Assembly (NCBI RefSeq): GCF_030019085.1
Contig: NZ_JASEFJ010000005.1
Coordinates: 49,600 to 113,599 of the forward strand
Direction: 5' to 3'
DNA length: 64,000 nt
DNA from: Methanoculleus sp.
GTDB taxonomy: Archaea; Halobacteriota; Methanomicrobia; Methanomicrobiales; Methanoculleaceae
The translations under genes and the position numbers were made by a program. Positions within the stretch are counted from its first letter, which is position 1, and each line of letters starts with the position of its first letter. Of the stretch, positions 38,151 to 49,516 are shown in pieces. The notes beneath the pieces were generated by a model. It saw nothing but the letters and a program-made list of their open reading frames with translations, was not told the origin of the DNA and ran no database searches.

Positions 38151-38798
38151 GCGTTGTCTCTCGATCCGCGAATATCACAACCGCGTTTAACGCGGGAAAG
38201 CGCCTGAAACAGGCAATAACGCCACTCTCTACGTGCGGTAACCGGAGGGCATCACATCACCAATCTGAGATGTAAACTTGCCACCTTTTGCCGGTAGTGC
38301 GCGCGGGGACTTGCAGCCCGGCTTTCCTCCCACTTCGAGGGAGCGGGCCCCGCATGGCGATTGTTCCATACAAGCCTTATCCAGGAGGATGAGATTTCAG
38401 GAAATTTTCTCGTCGGGAACCTGATGATGCGGATCCCTTTGGCTCCGGGCGGGGGGATGGAATGTCACGCCTGCCCACATCCTGTCTCTCGCGTGTTACC
38501 CGGCGACCCTCTCTCATCGACCAGGGCCTCCCCGGGCCGTTCCTGGAGCGACTTATCAAACCAGGGCACAGCCTGACGTTACTGGTTTGAGTGTCTCCAC
38601 ACCAGTCCCCCCTTCTCCGGCGTATGCGTGGTTTCCGGTCACCTGTATCCAAAAGTTCTTTGGCATTCGCGTTTCCATGACCTGCTCACTGTCTTTTGGG
38701 CGACGTGTAGGCGAAACGGTTGATGGGCGGTGCATCTGCATTATATACAATCCGCTCAGATATGTACATGCAGCGTTTCTACCTGCATGAGACATCCA
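38151..38798. other. 648-bp gene-poor region with tandem hairpins
   Basis: Two perfect short stem-loops follow the kinase stop: CCGCG-TTTAA-CGCGG (38181-38195) and GCCTG-AAA-CAGGC (38202-38214), a possible terminator. Minus-strand codons around 38556-38740 read RPKDSEQVMETRMPKNFWIQ and on to a stop at 38556; this could be a small gene or a remnant, and I do not recognise it. A TATA box ATTATATACA at 38740-38749 belongs to the next gene. Confidence 0.45.
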
Positions 38799-38981
38799 AT
38801 GGATTATAACAGAGGAAACAGAAATTTTGGCGGTCCCAGGAACTTTGGCGGGCCCCGTGAAATGACGAAAGCCACTTGCTCGGATTGCGGGAAGGAGTGC
38901 GAAGTTCCCTTCAAGCCGACCGAAGGAAGACCTGTGTACTGTCGGGACTGTCTCCCGAAACACAGGAAGCCCCGGTTCTAA
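38799..38981 (+). CDS. Small CxxC-x(n)-CxxC zinc-ribbon protein
   Basis: A 60-residue protein with a Gly/Asn/Phe/Arg-rich head (MDYNRGNRNFGGPRNFGG) and one zinc ribbon, CSDCGKEC ... VYCRDCLPKH, with 17 residues between the CxxC pairs. This is the small archaeal/bacterial CxxC-x17-CxxC family. RGG-like head plus ribbon suggests RNA binding (inference). TATA at 38741-38749. An ATG at 38787 in frame is an alternative start. Confidence 0.8.
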   Translation: MDYNRGNRNFGGPRNFGGPREMTKATCSDCGKECEVPFKPTEGRPVYCRDCLPKHRKPRF

Positions 38982-39084
38982 ACCGGCTCCACTCCTTTTT
39001 CATAAGAACATCCTTCCCGGATCGCCGTAACCGCGTCGCTCTATGGTATATGGCGGGCCCACGCCCCTGCTGAAAAAGATATTC

Positions 39085-39477
39085 TCAGGCGCGCCCGGCT
39101 TTGAGGATCCGGATCGCGAGAAGGGCGGCGTTCTCACCGTTGTCCACGCCGACGCAGGCCACAGGGACGCCTTTTGGCATCTGGACGATCGAGAAGAGGG
39201 CATCAAGACCCAGTAGTTTTCCGCTCACGGGTACTCCGACCACCGGGTGATCGGTCTTTGATGCTATCACACCAGGCAGGGCAGCCGAGAGTCCGGCGAT
39301 AGCGATGAAGACCCTGGCGGTGCTCGCCTTCAGGTATTCATCAAGCCTCTGGGGGTCACGGTGGGCCGAGATCACCTCGTAGTCGTAGGAGACACCGTTT
39401 TCCTTCAGGGTTGAGATCACCTTCTCCGCTACGGGAGCATCCGAAGCAGAACCGCAGATAACCGCAACATCAACCAT
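39085..39477 (-). CDS. purE: 5-(carboxyamino)imidazole ribonucleotide mutase / AIR carboxylase
   Basis: A 130-residue Pur[18 protein letters not shown] at the N-terminus, [13 protein letters not shown] with the catalytic His, and [20 protein letters not shown]. Short version lacking extensions, as in methanogens. Catalyses carboxyl transfer in purine synthesis. Divergent from the aminotransferase gene. Confidence 0.93.
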   Translation of the reverse strand: MVDVAVICGSASDAPVAEKVISTLKENGVSYDYEVISAHRDPQRLDEYLKASTARVFIAIAGLSAALPGVIASKTDHPVVGVPVSGKLLGLDALFSIVQMPKGVPVACVGVDNGENAALLAIRILKAGRA

Positions 39478-39611
39478 CTCTCTCCATTATACTCTTCCAT
39501 CCATTTCTCTCTGTCGATACCGCCAGTGTGGTGAGTTTGATATGAAACCACATCCAAGTTCCTTGCAGGAACAGCTTCTGTCCAGAACGAGACAATACGG
39601 ACTGATATCTC

Positions 39612-41200
<1,589 letters not shown>

Positions 41201-41256
41201 TGGAAAAGAGGAGTTATCACGAACCGGTGCTAAAACACTAAAGCAGGAAGATTGAG

Positions 41257-41664
41257 ATGACAGTAAAACTTGGATTTGTCGTCGCGGAGTTCAACCGTGA
41301 CATCACCTATATGATGGAGATCGAGGCCAGAGAGCATGCAAGATTCCTTGAGGCAGAGGTCATGGATACGATCTACGTCCCTGGTGCCTATGACATGCCG
41401 CTTGCGATCAAGAAGTTGCTCAAGCGCAGCGATATCGACGCGGTCGTCACCATCGGTTGTGTCATCGAGGGCGCCACCCAGCACGACGAGATCGTTGTCC
41501 AGCATGCGGCGCGAAAGATCATTGACCTCTCTCTCGAGTTCGATAAACCTGTCTCCCTTGGCATCTCCGGGCCGGGGATGACCCGTATGGAAGCAACCGA
41601 GCGGATCGATTATGCAAAGCGCGCCGTTGAGTCGGCCGTGAAGATGGTCCAGCGATTGGCATGA
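41257..41664 (+). CDS. ribH: 6,7-dimethyl-8-ribityllumazine synthase
   Basis: A 135-residue lumazine synthase: [32 protein letters not shown] and [18 protein letters not shown] with the catalytic His. It supplies the substrate of the RibC encoded just upstream. Its stop overlaps the next aminotransferase start by 4 bases. Confidence 0.94.
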   Translation: MTVKLGFVVAEFNRDITYMMEIEAREHARFLEAEVMDTIYVPGAYDMPLAIKKLLKRSDIDAVVTIGCVIEGATQHDEIVVQHAARKIIDLSLEFDKPVSLGISGPGMTRMEATERIDYAKRAVESAVKMVQRLA

Positions 41665-42791
41665 GGAGCCTATCGGAGAAGATTGCGGGTATAGCTCCCT
41701 CTGCAACGATCGAGATATCGAACGCCGCAAAGCGGATGGCCGCGGAGGGTATCGACGTCATCAGCCTCTCGATCGGGGAACCGGACTTTGATACCCCGGA
41801 ACACATCAAGGAGGCCTGTATCGATGCCCTCCGTCGTGGCGAGACCCACTACGCCCCGAGCACCGGTATCCCTGAGTTGACGGCCGCGATAGCCAGGAAA
41901 ATCTCCGCCGAGAACGGTTTTTCCGCATCTCAGGACGAGGTGCTGGTAACCTGTGGGGCAAAAGATGCCATCCACCAGGCGATGGAGGCCGTGCTGAACC
42001 CCGAGGATGAGGTGCTCATACTGGACCCCTCCTGGGTCTCCTATGAGCCCTGCGCAAGGCTTGCTGGCGCCAGCGTCCGGCACCACGCGCTTGACAGCGT
42101 GGCCTTCCAGGTCGACGACACGCTCCTTGAGGCTGTCGGTCCCCGGACAAAGATGATCGTTGTCAACTCCCCCTCTAACCCTTCGGGCGCGGTTCTTGAC
42201 GCAGACTCGCTCAGGCTCGTCGCCGATATCTGCAGTGATCATGACCTCTATGCGCTCTCCGATGAGATCTACGAGAAACTGGTCTACGGAAAGGAGCACA
42301 TATCTCTCGCCTCCCTTCCTGGTATGACGGAGCGGACGATCACGGTCAACGGGTTCTCGAAGGCCTACGCGATGACCGGCTGGCGGATAGGCTACGCGGT
42401 CGCCCCCAGGCCGATCATCCGGCAGATGGAGAAGGTGCAGCAGCACACCGTATCGCATCCAACAACGTTTGCGATGTACGGCGCCCTCGCTGCCCTCCAG
42501 GGCAGTCAGGACTGCGTGGAGACGATGCGCCGCGAGTTTGAGCGCCGGCGAGATTACATTGTGCCGGCGCTGCAGGACATTGGCTATACAACTGCCCCCG
42601 CGGATGGGGCGTTCTATGCCTACATCAATGTGGGCGGCGACGATATGGCGGTCGCCCGGTCGTGGCTTCAGGACGCGCACCTGGCCGTCACCCCCGGCAC
42701 CGCGTTTGGCACACCTGGCTGGATCAGACTCTCCTACGCGACCTCGATGGAGAACCTCAAGGAAGCGGTTGCGCGGATCGTGCGGATCTAA
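41661..42791 (+). CDS. Class I aspartate aminotransferase
   Basis: A 376-residue fold-type I PLP enzyme. [18 protein letters not shown] and [16 protein letters not shown] are near the N-terminus; Lys in [16 protein letters not shown] binds [13 protein letters not shown] and the C-terminal PGTAFG.. IRLSYA block close the active site. An aspartate or broad-range aminotransferase. Coupled to ribH by overlap. Confidence 0.92.
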   Translation: MRSLSEKIAGIAPSATIEISNAAKRMAAEGIDVISLSIGEPDFDTPEHIKEACIDALRRGETHYAPSTGIPELTAAIARKISAENGFSASQDEVLVTCGAKDAIHQAMEAVLNPEDEVLILDPSWVSYEPCARLAGASVRHHALDSVAFQVDDTLLEAVGPRTKMIVVNSPSNPSGAVLDADSLRLVADICSDHDLYALSDEIYEKLVYGKEHISLASLPGMTERTITVNGFSKAYAMTGWRIGYAVAPRPIIRQMEKVQQHTVSHPTTFAMYGALAALQGSQDCVETMRREFERRRDYIVPALQDIGYTTAPADGAFYAYINVGGDDMAVARSWLQDAHLAVTPGTAFGTPGWIRLSYATSMENLKEAVARIVRI

Positions 42792-42916
42792 TGTTCCCAC
42801 CTCTCTTTCTGTGGGTTCTTATTCAAGGAGACTTCGCAGTGGATCAATCTGCGATCGTTTGACTGAGAAGTCCCGGAATCGGTTGCCGGGGCGCCCTCCC
42901 CACAGGGTAGCACATG

Positions 42917-44569
42917 TTAACCCCGCTGCAACCGCTGCAACCTCATGTAGCATTTGGCCGCCTCGACAGGTTGGTCCAGGTTGACAAGAGCCGCTGCCTT
43001 ACCTTTGAGCGCTTCGGTGTCGTCAGGGTTCACCTCCAGAACCCTGTCGTAACACTCGATTGCCTCCTCGTAGCGTTCCATGAGCACGAGAGCGTTACCC
43101 TTCGTTTTCCAGACCGCGAGTCTTGTGGGATCGATCTCCAGCGCGTGGGAGCAGCAGGTGGCCGCCTCACTGTAGCGTCCAAGGATGAAGAGCGCGAGGG
43201 CCTTGTTGTACCAGGCGTCAGCGTTCTGGGGGTGGGCCCGCAGTTCCCTGTCGTAGCAGACAAGCGCTTTGTCGTAGTGTGAGAGGACGGAGAGAACGCT
43301 CGCTTTGTTGTTCCAGACCCTGAGGTTATCGGGTTCAATCTCCAGGGCACGCTCGTAGCAGATGAGCGCCTCCTCGTAACGTTCGAGGTGATATAGGGCG
43401 TTGCCGTAGTTGTTCCAGGCGATGACGTTCTTTGGGTCATTCTCGACCACGGTGCGGTAGCACTCTATCGCTGACTCATAGTCCCCCATGGCGTAGTAAC
43501 TCTCGCCGCGGTAGTATTCGGCTTCCAGATGATCGGGTTTGAGTTTGAGAGCCTGGTCGAAACACTCTATTGCATCCTCGTGGCGTTTCAGGAGAACGTA
43601 GACCATTCCTTTCTGGTACCAGATCTCCGCATCGATGGCATTCTCCCTGATCGCCCGGTCAAAGCAGGCAAGTGCAAGGTCGTAGCGTTTCAGGTTTTTA
43701 AGGACGATGGCCTTGCGGTACCAGATCCCGGCGAAATCGGGGTTGATCCTGAAAGTGCGTTCGAAACTCTCGAGCGCCTCCTCATAGCGCTCCAGGTTCT
43801 GGAGCGCCAGACCACGGTTATGCCAGGCCTCGGCGTCATCTGGCCTGATGGCGAGTGCGCGGTCAAAGGAGGCGACTGCCCCTTCGTAGCGATGGAGGGC
43901 TGCAAGTGTGCAGCCCCGGGCATACCAGGCGTCCGCGTGTCCGGGACTGGCGGCAACAGCCCGGTCAAAAGAGACGAGTGCGTCTTCGTAACGGGAGAGG
44001 AGGATCTGGACCGCCCCCTTTGCATACCAGGCGTTTACGTTTCCCGGATCGAGCGTGAGGACGCGGTCATAGCACTCTATCGCGGCATCGTAGCGGCGTT
44101 CGGAAGCAAGCGCGGTTCCACGGGCGAGCCAGGCATCAACACGGTCGGGTTCGATCTTTAAGACGCGGTCATAGCACTCCATTGCATCGAGTGCTCGGCC
44201 GATCCTTCGCAGGGCGTGGCCGCGGATGAGCCAGGCGTCTGTGCAGTCAGGTGCGAGCTCCACCGCCTGACCGGCGGAACCTGCCGCCTCCCCGTACTTC
44301 CCGAGGTTGTACATCGCCTGTCCCCTGGCTTGCCAGAACCTGGCGCAGGTCGGATCGATCCTGATGGCATGGTCGAAACACTCTACTGCTTCCCGGTGTC
44401 GCCCGGCTGCAGCCAGAGCAAGTCCCTTGTAGTACCAGAGGATGGAACTCTCGCCGTCATGACGGATCGCTTTATCGTAGCACGAGACCGCCAGGTCATA
44501 CTGCCCCTGCCTGGCGTATGCGCGCCCCTTCCTGCACCAGGCCTTGGCACTCTTCCAGGGAAGCTCCAT
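42917..44569 (-). CDS. Tetratricopeptide repeat (TPR) protein
   Basis: A 550-residue protein made almost entirely of about 16 TPR units of 34 residues with the recurrent pattern AW..KG.AL..L.RYEEA..CYDRAL.I.PD. No signal peptide, membrane helix or enzyme domain, so a cytoplasmic scaffold. The repeat is Tyr/Trp-rich as in methanogen TPR proteins. Partner unknown. Convergent with the aminotransferase. Confidence 0.93.
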   Translation of the reverse strand: MELPWKSAKAWCRKGRAYARQGQYDLAVSCYDKAIRHDGESSILWYYKGLALAAAGRHREAVECFDHAIRIDPTCARFWQARGQAMYNLGKYGEAAGSAGQAVELAPDCTDAWLIRGHALRRIGRALDAMECYDRVLKIEPDRVDAWLARGTALASERRYDAAIECYDRVLTLDPGNVNAWYAKGAVQILLSRYEDALVSFDRAVAASPGHADAWYARGCTLAALHRYEGAVASFDRALAIRPDDAEAWHNRGLALQNLERYEEALESFERTFRINPDFAGIWYRKAIVLKNLKRYDLALACFDRAIRENAIDAEIWYQKGMVYVLLKRHEDAIECFDQALKLKPDHLEAEYYRGESYYAMGDYESAIECYRTVVENDPKNVIAWNNYGNALYHLERYEEALICYERALEIEPDNLRVWNNKASVLSVLSHYDKALVCYDRELRAHPQNADAWYNKALALFILGRYSEAATCCSHALEIDPTRLAVWKTKGNALVLMERYEEAIECYDRVLEVNPDDTEALKGKAAALVNLDQPVEAAKCYMRLQRLQRG

Positions 44570-44755
44570 CCTGCTAATGGATATCGATCACCCCTTGAAA
44601 AGGATTTCGATAGAATACGTTTGATCTCCATCTCCGGAAAGATGGGATCCGTTCCCCAGGCCGGAATCGAACCTGAGACATCCAGCAGATCGTTTGGCAA
44701 CGTATACATGTTCCTTCAACCAGATCAAGGTACAGAAAAACCCCGATCTGGCAGG

Positions 44756-45433
44756 ATGAGCATGAGAAAGAGGATGCGTGAGACCCCCAACCACGATCGC
44801 CCGCGAGAAAAACTGGCAAGTCGTGGGCCGCAGGCGCTCAGCGACGCCGAACTGATCGCCCTCCTTCTCGGGCGTGGCACAAAAGGGCGGGATGTCTGGC
44901 AGGTTGCAGCCGATGTCAAGAATTACCTGAAGGGCGTCGGTGGTGCTCCGTCCTACAGCGACCTTCTGGAGATAGAGGGTATAGGTTGCGCGAAGGCCTG
45001 TGAGATTATGGCCTGTTTCGAACTCGGGCGCCGTTATCTCGTGGACGATGGCGTTGCCGGGCAGCGTGTCCTTTCTCCTGAGGATGTCCTCCCTATGGTT
45101 GCGGAGTGGCGGAGCAAAAAGCAGGAGTACTTCATCTGTATCACCCTCAACGGTGCCGGTGAGGTTATCGAGCGCCGGGTCATCACCGTTGGAATCCTGA
45201 ACCAGAGCCTGGTCCACCCCCGGGAGGTGTTTGCCGATGCGATCACCGACCGTGCGGCTTCCGTCATCCTGGTCCACAACCACCCGTCAGGCAGCCTTGA
45301 GCCCTCCACGCAGGATCTCGGGATCACCCGGCAGCTCGTCGAGGCCGGGTCGATCCTGGGTATCCGGGTGCTCGATCATATTATTGTCACAAAGAATGGG
45401 TATGCGAGTTTGAAGGAACTCGGTCACCTGTAG
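44756..45433 (+). CDS. radC: RadC/YeeS-type JAMM-domain protein
   Basis: A 225-residue RadC. Residues about 20-100 include the conserved RPREKLASRGPQALSDAELIAL, read as two parts, and a helix-hairpin-helix EIEGIGCAKACEIMACFE; residues about 105-225 are the JAMM-like domain with HNHPSGSLEPSTQD. Full length for the bacterial family, which is rare in archaea. Function is unsettled (not proved to repair DNA). Start among ATGs 44756, 44762 and 44774 is uncertain; the first is given. Confidence 0.9.
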   Translation: MSMRKRMRETPNHDRPREKLASRGPQALSDAELIALLLGRGTKGRDVWQVAADVKNYLKGVGGAPSYSDLLEIEGIGCAKACEIMACFELGRRYLVDDGVAGQRVLSPEDVLPMVAEWRSKKQEYFICITLNGAGEVIERRVITVGILNQSLVHPREVFADAITDRAASVILVHNHPSGSLEPSTQDLGITRQLVEAGSILGIRVLDHIIVTKNGYASLKELGHL

Positions 45434-45642
45434 CGTCACCGGGGCGGAAACGTTATGTTTTTTTTACATGGTGTTATATGCATATATCGCTTGAAGCGAT
45501 GACGTCTGGTAGCATCCCCCTTAAAACCCGCAAACGTCTGGGTCCCCAACGGCGAAACCGGGGATGATGGTGATCGCGGCACCAGGTTCTCGAAAAAAGT
45601 TTATCGCTTTACTTTGACCAGAAGTATACAGGTGTAGTTTTC
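45434..45642. terminator. T-rich terminator and promoter spacer
   Basis: A run of eight T (45458-45465) 25 bp after the radC stop fits an archaeal terminator. The rest of the spacer carries a small inverted repeat around TCGCTTGAAGCGA (45487-45499) and an AT-rich stretch near 45,598-45,612 that may be the promoter of the next operon. Confidence 0.5.
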
Positions 45643-46299
45643 ATGGAAACAGGGTTTCTTCAGGTGCTTCTCAATCCGGCGCGGTTTTTTGAAGCCCGCA
45701 TACGGGATGAGCCGAGCCTTAAGGTACCGGCGCTTATAGCGCTGATATGCGGGCTGATTGGTGCGGTATCGGCCTTAATTATGGCAGATGTAACTACTGC
45801 CATGCTCCCCGCCGAGATGGGGGGGTTGGGCACGCTCATGGTAGTCTTTTCAACCGCCGTCGCCTTTGTCGGTGGGTTCCTTGCCTGGATCATCTACGGT
45901 TTTATCTTTCACATCATCTCTATGGTATTCAAGGGTCAGGGATCGCTCAATCGAACGCTGGAGGTCACGGGTTATGGTCTGATACCCCAGGTCTTTGGTG
46001 GCATTATAGGATCTATCTTTTCATACTACCTCCTCTCGGGCCTGACAGTCCCGGCCATGAGCAGCGCTGAAGAGATTGCGGCGTTCTCCGAGTACCTGGT
46101 GACCGTCCTTACAACTGACCCGCTGGCGCAGGTTGCAGGTATCGTGAGCATCCTCTTCCTGATCTGGAGTGCAAACATCTGGATATTCGGCATGAAATAC
46201 GCAAGGAACCTCTCAACGAGAGATGCGACCCTCACCGTAGGGATACCGGTGGGCATCTATGTCATCTACCTGATCATAACCCTTATCGGATGGCTGTAA
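45643..46299 (+). CDS. Yip1-domain membrane protein
   Basis: A 218-residue protein with about five hydrophobic helices and the Yip1 family start (LLNPARFFEARIRDEPSLKV), common in methanogens next to ABC exporters. First gene of a four-gene operon. Function unknown. Confidence 0.8.
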   Translation: METGFLQVLLNPARFFEARIRDEPSLKVPALIALICGLIGAVSALIMADVTTAMLPAEMGGLGTLMVVFSTAVAFVGGFLAWIIYGFIFHIISMVFKGQGSLNRTLEVTGYGLIPQVFGGIIGSIFSYYLLSGLTVPAMSSAEEIAAFSEYLVTVLTTDPLAQVAGIVSILFLIWSANIWIFGMKYARNLSTRDATLTVGIPVGIYVIYLIITLIGWL

Positions 46300-46301
46300 A
46301 G

Positions 46302-47438
46302 ATGAAAGATCTAAAATTTCTCGTACTGGCGCTCTGTGCTGCACTGGCGCTCGTCTCACCGATCACTGCCGCCCCTGCGGATATCACCGTCGTCTCTTCC
46401 TCTCTCGATCCACAGGTCATGATGAGCGGGGATACAGGGACGCTCACGATCGTTATCCAGAACAACGGTGCCGAACCGGTCGCAATCCAGAGCGCCAGGC
46501 TCTACGGCAAAGGTGTTGTGCCAACAACGGATCCATACCTCTCGGTAGGGGAGATCGGTGGCGGGAACACCAAGACGTTCACCTTCACCATCCGGGCGGA
46601 CGGTGGAGAGGGGACTTTTTATCCCACTTTTGTCCTTGACTTCCGTGAAGGGGGCAGTTTACGCCATCCGGTCGCTATCCAGGTCGAGGACACCCCGCTC
46701 AGCATATCCATGGTTGAAAAGCCGGATGCCTTTTCCGAAGGCCGGACGGCCGGGATAACTGTCATGGTCGGCAACCCTCGACCGAACGCCGCCTCCGGTG
46801 TCCAGGTGGTTCCGGAGGGGACGGGTTTTTCCGTCACCCCCACGACCGGTTTTATCGGGGGACTGGAGCCTGATGCGTCCGGGAGCGTTACATTCAACCT
46901 GGCGCCGGAGACGGAGACGGACGTCACGTTCAGGGTGGTCTGGCGCAATGGGATAAACACCCACACAACGGATCTGGTGCTGCCGGTCACGTTTGGCGAG
47001 GACAAGAAACGGGCCAACCCCGTCATCACCAACGTTGAGGTCACACCCATCACCGGCGGTTACCGGATCGTGGGGGATGTCATGAACGCGGGACTTGAGT
47101 CTGCGCGGTCGGTGATGATCACCCCGGGTTCGCCCGCGGTCCCGATCGACCCGTTCCGGGTCTATGTTGTCGGGACGCTCGATCCCGATGACATCTCCTC
47201 GTTTGAAGTGACGTTCCGGGCTGATGCCGGCGTGGACGAGGTTCCGCTTTTCGTCGAGTACCGGGACGACGATGGAAACCTCTACACCAGCACGACACCT
47301 GTGGGGCTTGGCAGCACAGTGATGACGCCGGTTAAGGAGGGGGGGAGCGGCGGTTTCCCTGTTCTAGGGGTTGTGCTCGTCATCCTGATCGCGCTTGGTG
47401 TTGCAGGGGCAATCTACCACTCCTGGAAGCGGACGTAA
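46302..47438 (+). CDS. Secreted CARDB/COG1361-type protein with C-terminal membrane anchor
   Basis: A 378-residue protein. A signal peptide (FLVLALCAALALVSPITAA) precedes three immunoglobulin-like CARDB repeats (for example TGTLTIVIQNNGAEPVAI), and a C-terminal helix (GVVLVILIALGVAGAIY) anchors it outside the cell. Such proteins sit beside MacB-like exporters in methanogens and may be their extracellular adaptor. ATG 46302 is preferred over 46290. Confidence 0.82.
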   Translation: MKDLKFLVLALCAALALVSPITAAPADITVVSSSLDPQVMMSGDTGTLTIVIQNNGAEPVAIQSARLYGKGVVPTTDPYLSVGEIGGGNTKTFTFTIRADGGEGTFYPTFVLDFREGGSLRHPVAIQVEDTPLSISMVEKPDAFSEGRTAGITVMVGNPRPNAASGVQVVPEGTGFSVTPTTGFIGGLEPDASGSVTFNLAPETETDVTFRVVWRNGINTHTTDLVLPVTFGEDKKRANPVITNVEVTPITGGYRIVGDVMNAGLESARSVMITPGSPAVPIDPFRVYVVGTLDPDDISSFEVTFRADAGVDEVPLFVEYRDDDGNLYTSTTPVGLGSTVMTPVKEGGSGGFPVLGVVLVILIALGVAGAIYHSWKRT

Positions 47439-47443
47439 CGAGG

Positions 47444-48115
47444 ATGCCGGTCATAAGTTTCGAGAACGTCACCAAGGTCTATCCCCTCCCGGCGGGTGAC
47501 GTTGTGGCGCTTGACGGTGTCGATATCGCCATTGATGAGGGTGAGTTTGTCCTGATCATGGGGCCGTCGGGGTCGGGGAAGTCGACCCTCTTAAACATCA
47601 TGGGGTCGCTCGACGTCCCGACCTCGGGCGAGGTCACCATCGCCGGGAGAAAGATCAGTGGGATGGACGACGACGACCTGACGCTGTTGCGGCGTGACCA
47701 TATCGGTTTCGTCTTTCAGCAGTTCAATCTGATCCCGCTGCTCTCGGTTGTGGAAAACGTCGAGTACCCGCTTATCCTGAAAGGACGGCAGAACATTGCC
47801 AGGAACCGGGCAAAAGAAGTTCTGATGGCGGTCGGGATCGCAGAGACCCACTTCAGTCACAAGCCCGGCGAACTCTCAGGAGGGCAGCAGCAGCGTGTGG
47901 CGATCGCCCGCGCTCTCGTGAACGACCCGGACTTCCTCCTCTGCGACGAACCGACCGGGAACCTTGACTCAAAGACCGGAACTGCAATCATGGATCTCCT
48001 CTCCCGCATGAACCGCGACGAGGGTAAGACGATCGTCATGGTCACTCATGACATCAGGATGACCGAGTATGCCGATCGCACTATACAACTCGAGGACGGG
48101 AGGGTGGTGGTATGA
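47444..48115 (+). CDS. MacB/LolD-type ABC transporter ATP-binding protein
   Basis: A 223-residue ATPase: Walker [44 protein letters not shown], signature [15 protein letters not shown], Walker [14 protein letters not shown]. These are MacB/LolD class features. It starts 6 bp after the CARDB gene and overlaps the permease gene by 4 bases. Confidence 0.95.
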   Translation: MPVISFENVTKVYPLPAGDVVALDGVDIAIDEGEFVLIMGPSGSGKSTLLNIMGSLDVPTSGEVTIAGRKISGMDDDDLTLLRRDHIGFVFQQFNLIPLLSVVENVEYPLILKGRQNIARNRAKEVLMAVGIAETHFSHKPGELSGGQQQRVAIARALVNDPDFLLCDEPTGNLDSKTGTAIMDLLSRMNRDEGKTIVMVTHDIRMTEYADRTIQLEDGRVVV

Positions 48116-49257
48116 CCTTCTTTGATCTCGCCGTCAGGAACATCAAGCGTCACTGGCTCAGGTCGTCGCTTGCGGTAATAGGGATCGTCATCGGCGTCAT
48201 CGCTATCGCCACCCTGGGTATCATGGGTAACAGCATCGGTCTGATGTTCAGCGACATGGTCACCGATGTCGGTGACACCCTGATCGTCTCGCCGGCGGCA
48301 GGGGTTGGCGGCGGGAAACTCACCGACCGGCAGGTGACAGATATCAGGAGGGCGGTTGGGTCAAACGTGGTCATACCCTTCTCGACCACCGCCGATAAGG
48401 TCTCTGTGGGTGAAAAAGAGAGTGTGGTGATGATCTATGCTATCCCTGCCGAAGATATCCCTCTCCTCCTAGAGAAAGAATCTGGGAATTACCCCCGTGA
48501 TACCGGCGGCGGATGCATGATCGGAAGCCAGGTTGCCGCAAACAGCCGGGATAACGGCCTGAAACTTGGTGCCAGGGCAAGTATTGGCGGCGATACCCTC
48601 CGTGTTGTAGGGGTGCTCAAAGAGCGGGGGCTCGGGTTTGATATCAACCCCGATTATGCCATCATTGTGCCCTATTCCTGGTACTCGAACCACTACGATG
48701 AGGACGACTACGACCAGGTGATCGTTAAGGTCCGGGACGTCAACGACCTGGATGCGGTCAAGGCGGCAATCGAACAGAAGATGAACCGTCGGGAGGAAGT
48801 CGTCAACGTCATGGATACACGGGGTATCCTGGAGAGTATTTTTGCGGCTACCGACGCTATCACGGTCTTTTTAGCCGGGATCGGCGCGGTCTCGCTCGTT
48901 GTCGCCGGTGTCTCTATCCTTAACGTGATGCTGATGTCGGTCACCGAGCGGACGAAGGAGATCGGTATACTGCGGAGCATCGGTACCCGGCGAAAGGAGG
49001 TGATGCGGATGTTCATCTACGAGGCGCTCATCCTGGGGCTTGTTGGCGCCGCCATAGGTGGGGTGCTCAGTTTCTGCGCCGGGTATGTGACGACGGCAGT
49101 CTTTGTCGGAAACCCCGATTACCTCTTCCATCCCAAAAGCCTCCTCTACATTCTCTTTGGGATGGCGTTCGGGGTCTTCACAAGCGTGGCCTCCGGTCTC
49201 TATCCGGCCTGGAAGGCGGCGCAACTAAACCCGATCGAAGCGCTGCGCTACGAGTGA
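48112..49257 (+). CDS. MacB/FtsX-type ABC transporter permease
   Basis: A 381-residue permease: one N-terminal helix, a large extracytoplasmic domain (about 50-250) and three C-terminal helices in an FtsX domain (NVMLMSVTERTKEIGILRSI, then LYPAWKAAQLNPIEALRYE). Mechanotransmission exporters of this type act on lipoproteins, peptides or envelope components; cargo unknown. Confidence 0.94.
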   Translation: MTFFDLAVRNIKRHWLRSSLAVIGIVIGVIAIATLGIMGNSIGLMFSDMVTDVGDTLIVSPAAGVGGGKLTDRQVTDIRRAVGSNVVIPFSTTADKVSVGEKESVVMIYAIPAEDIPLLLEKESGNYPRDTGGGCMIGSQVAANSRDNGLKLGARASIGGDTLRVVGVLKERGLGFDINPDYAIIVPYSWYSNHYDEDDYDQVIVKVRDVNDLDAVKAAIEQKMNRREEVVNVMDTRGILESIFAATDAITVFLAGIGAVSLVVAGVSILNVMLMSVTERTKEIGILRSIGTRRKEVMRMFIYEALILGLVGAAIGGVLSFCAGYVTTAVFVGNPDYLFHPKSLLYILFGMAFGVFTSVASGLYPAWKAAQLNPIEALRYE

Positions 49258-49261
49258 TTAC

Positions 49262-49516
49262 TTATCCGGCGCACTCCTCTTTTTGACGCTTGATATCGTC
49301 GCGGAGCGTGTCGATAACGTCCCTGACGTCCGGTGCCACGCCAGGGAGAAGAGCGAGATACTCGTTCTCCCCTTCGGCGACGATCAGGGCGACCGGGGTC
49401 AGACTGACCACGGCGCTCTCTCGCCCGTGGATGGCGACGGCCCTGACGATTGGGATGATGCATCGCCCTTCGACCCTGCGGCCTCCTCCGACGATGAGAT
49501 CGCTACCCTCAGACAC
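49262..49516 (-). CDS. Small protein downstream of GerW-DUF2953, resembling a reduced GerW domain
   Basis: An 84-residue protein, third gene of the leftward GerW operon and overlapping DUF2953 by 8 bp. It has VEGRCIIPIVRAVAIHG and SLTPVALIVAEGENEYLALL, which echo the IIPV ... VTPVAVIVI pattern of GerW/YtfJ but without the Gly-rich central loop. The likeness is my inference from pattern only. A C-terminal charged helix (DVIDTLRDDIKRQKEE) follows. Confidence 0.7.
   Translation of the reverse strand: MSEGSDLIVGGGRRVEGRCIIPIVRAVAIHGRESAVVSLTPVALIVAEGENEYLALLPGVAPDVRDVIDTLRDDIKRQKEECAG

Noticed and set aside
41670..42800. A 376-codon minus-strand open frame
   Set aside because: Exact shadow of the class I aminotransferase, which has the PLP lysine motif.
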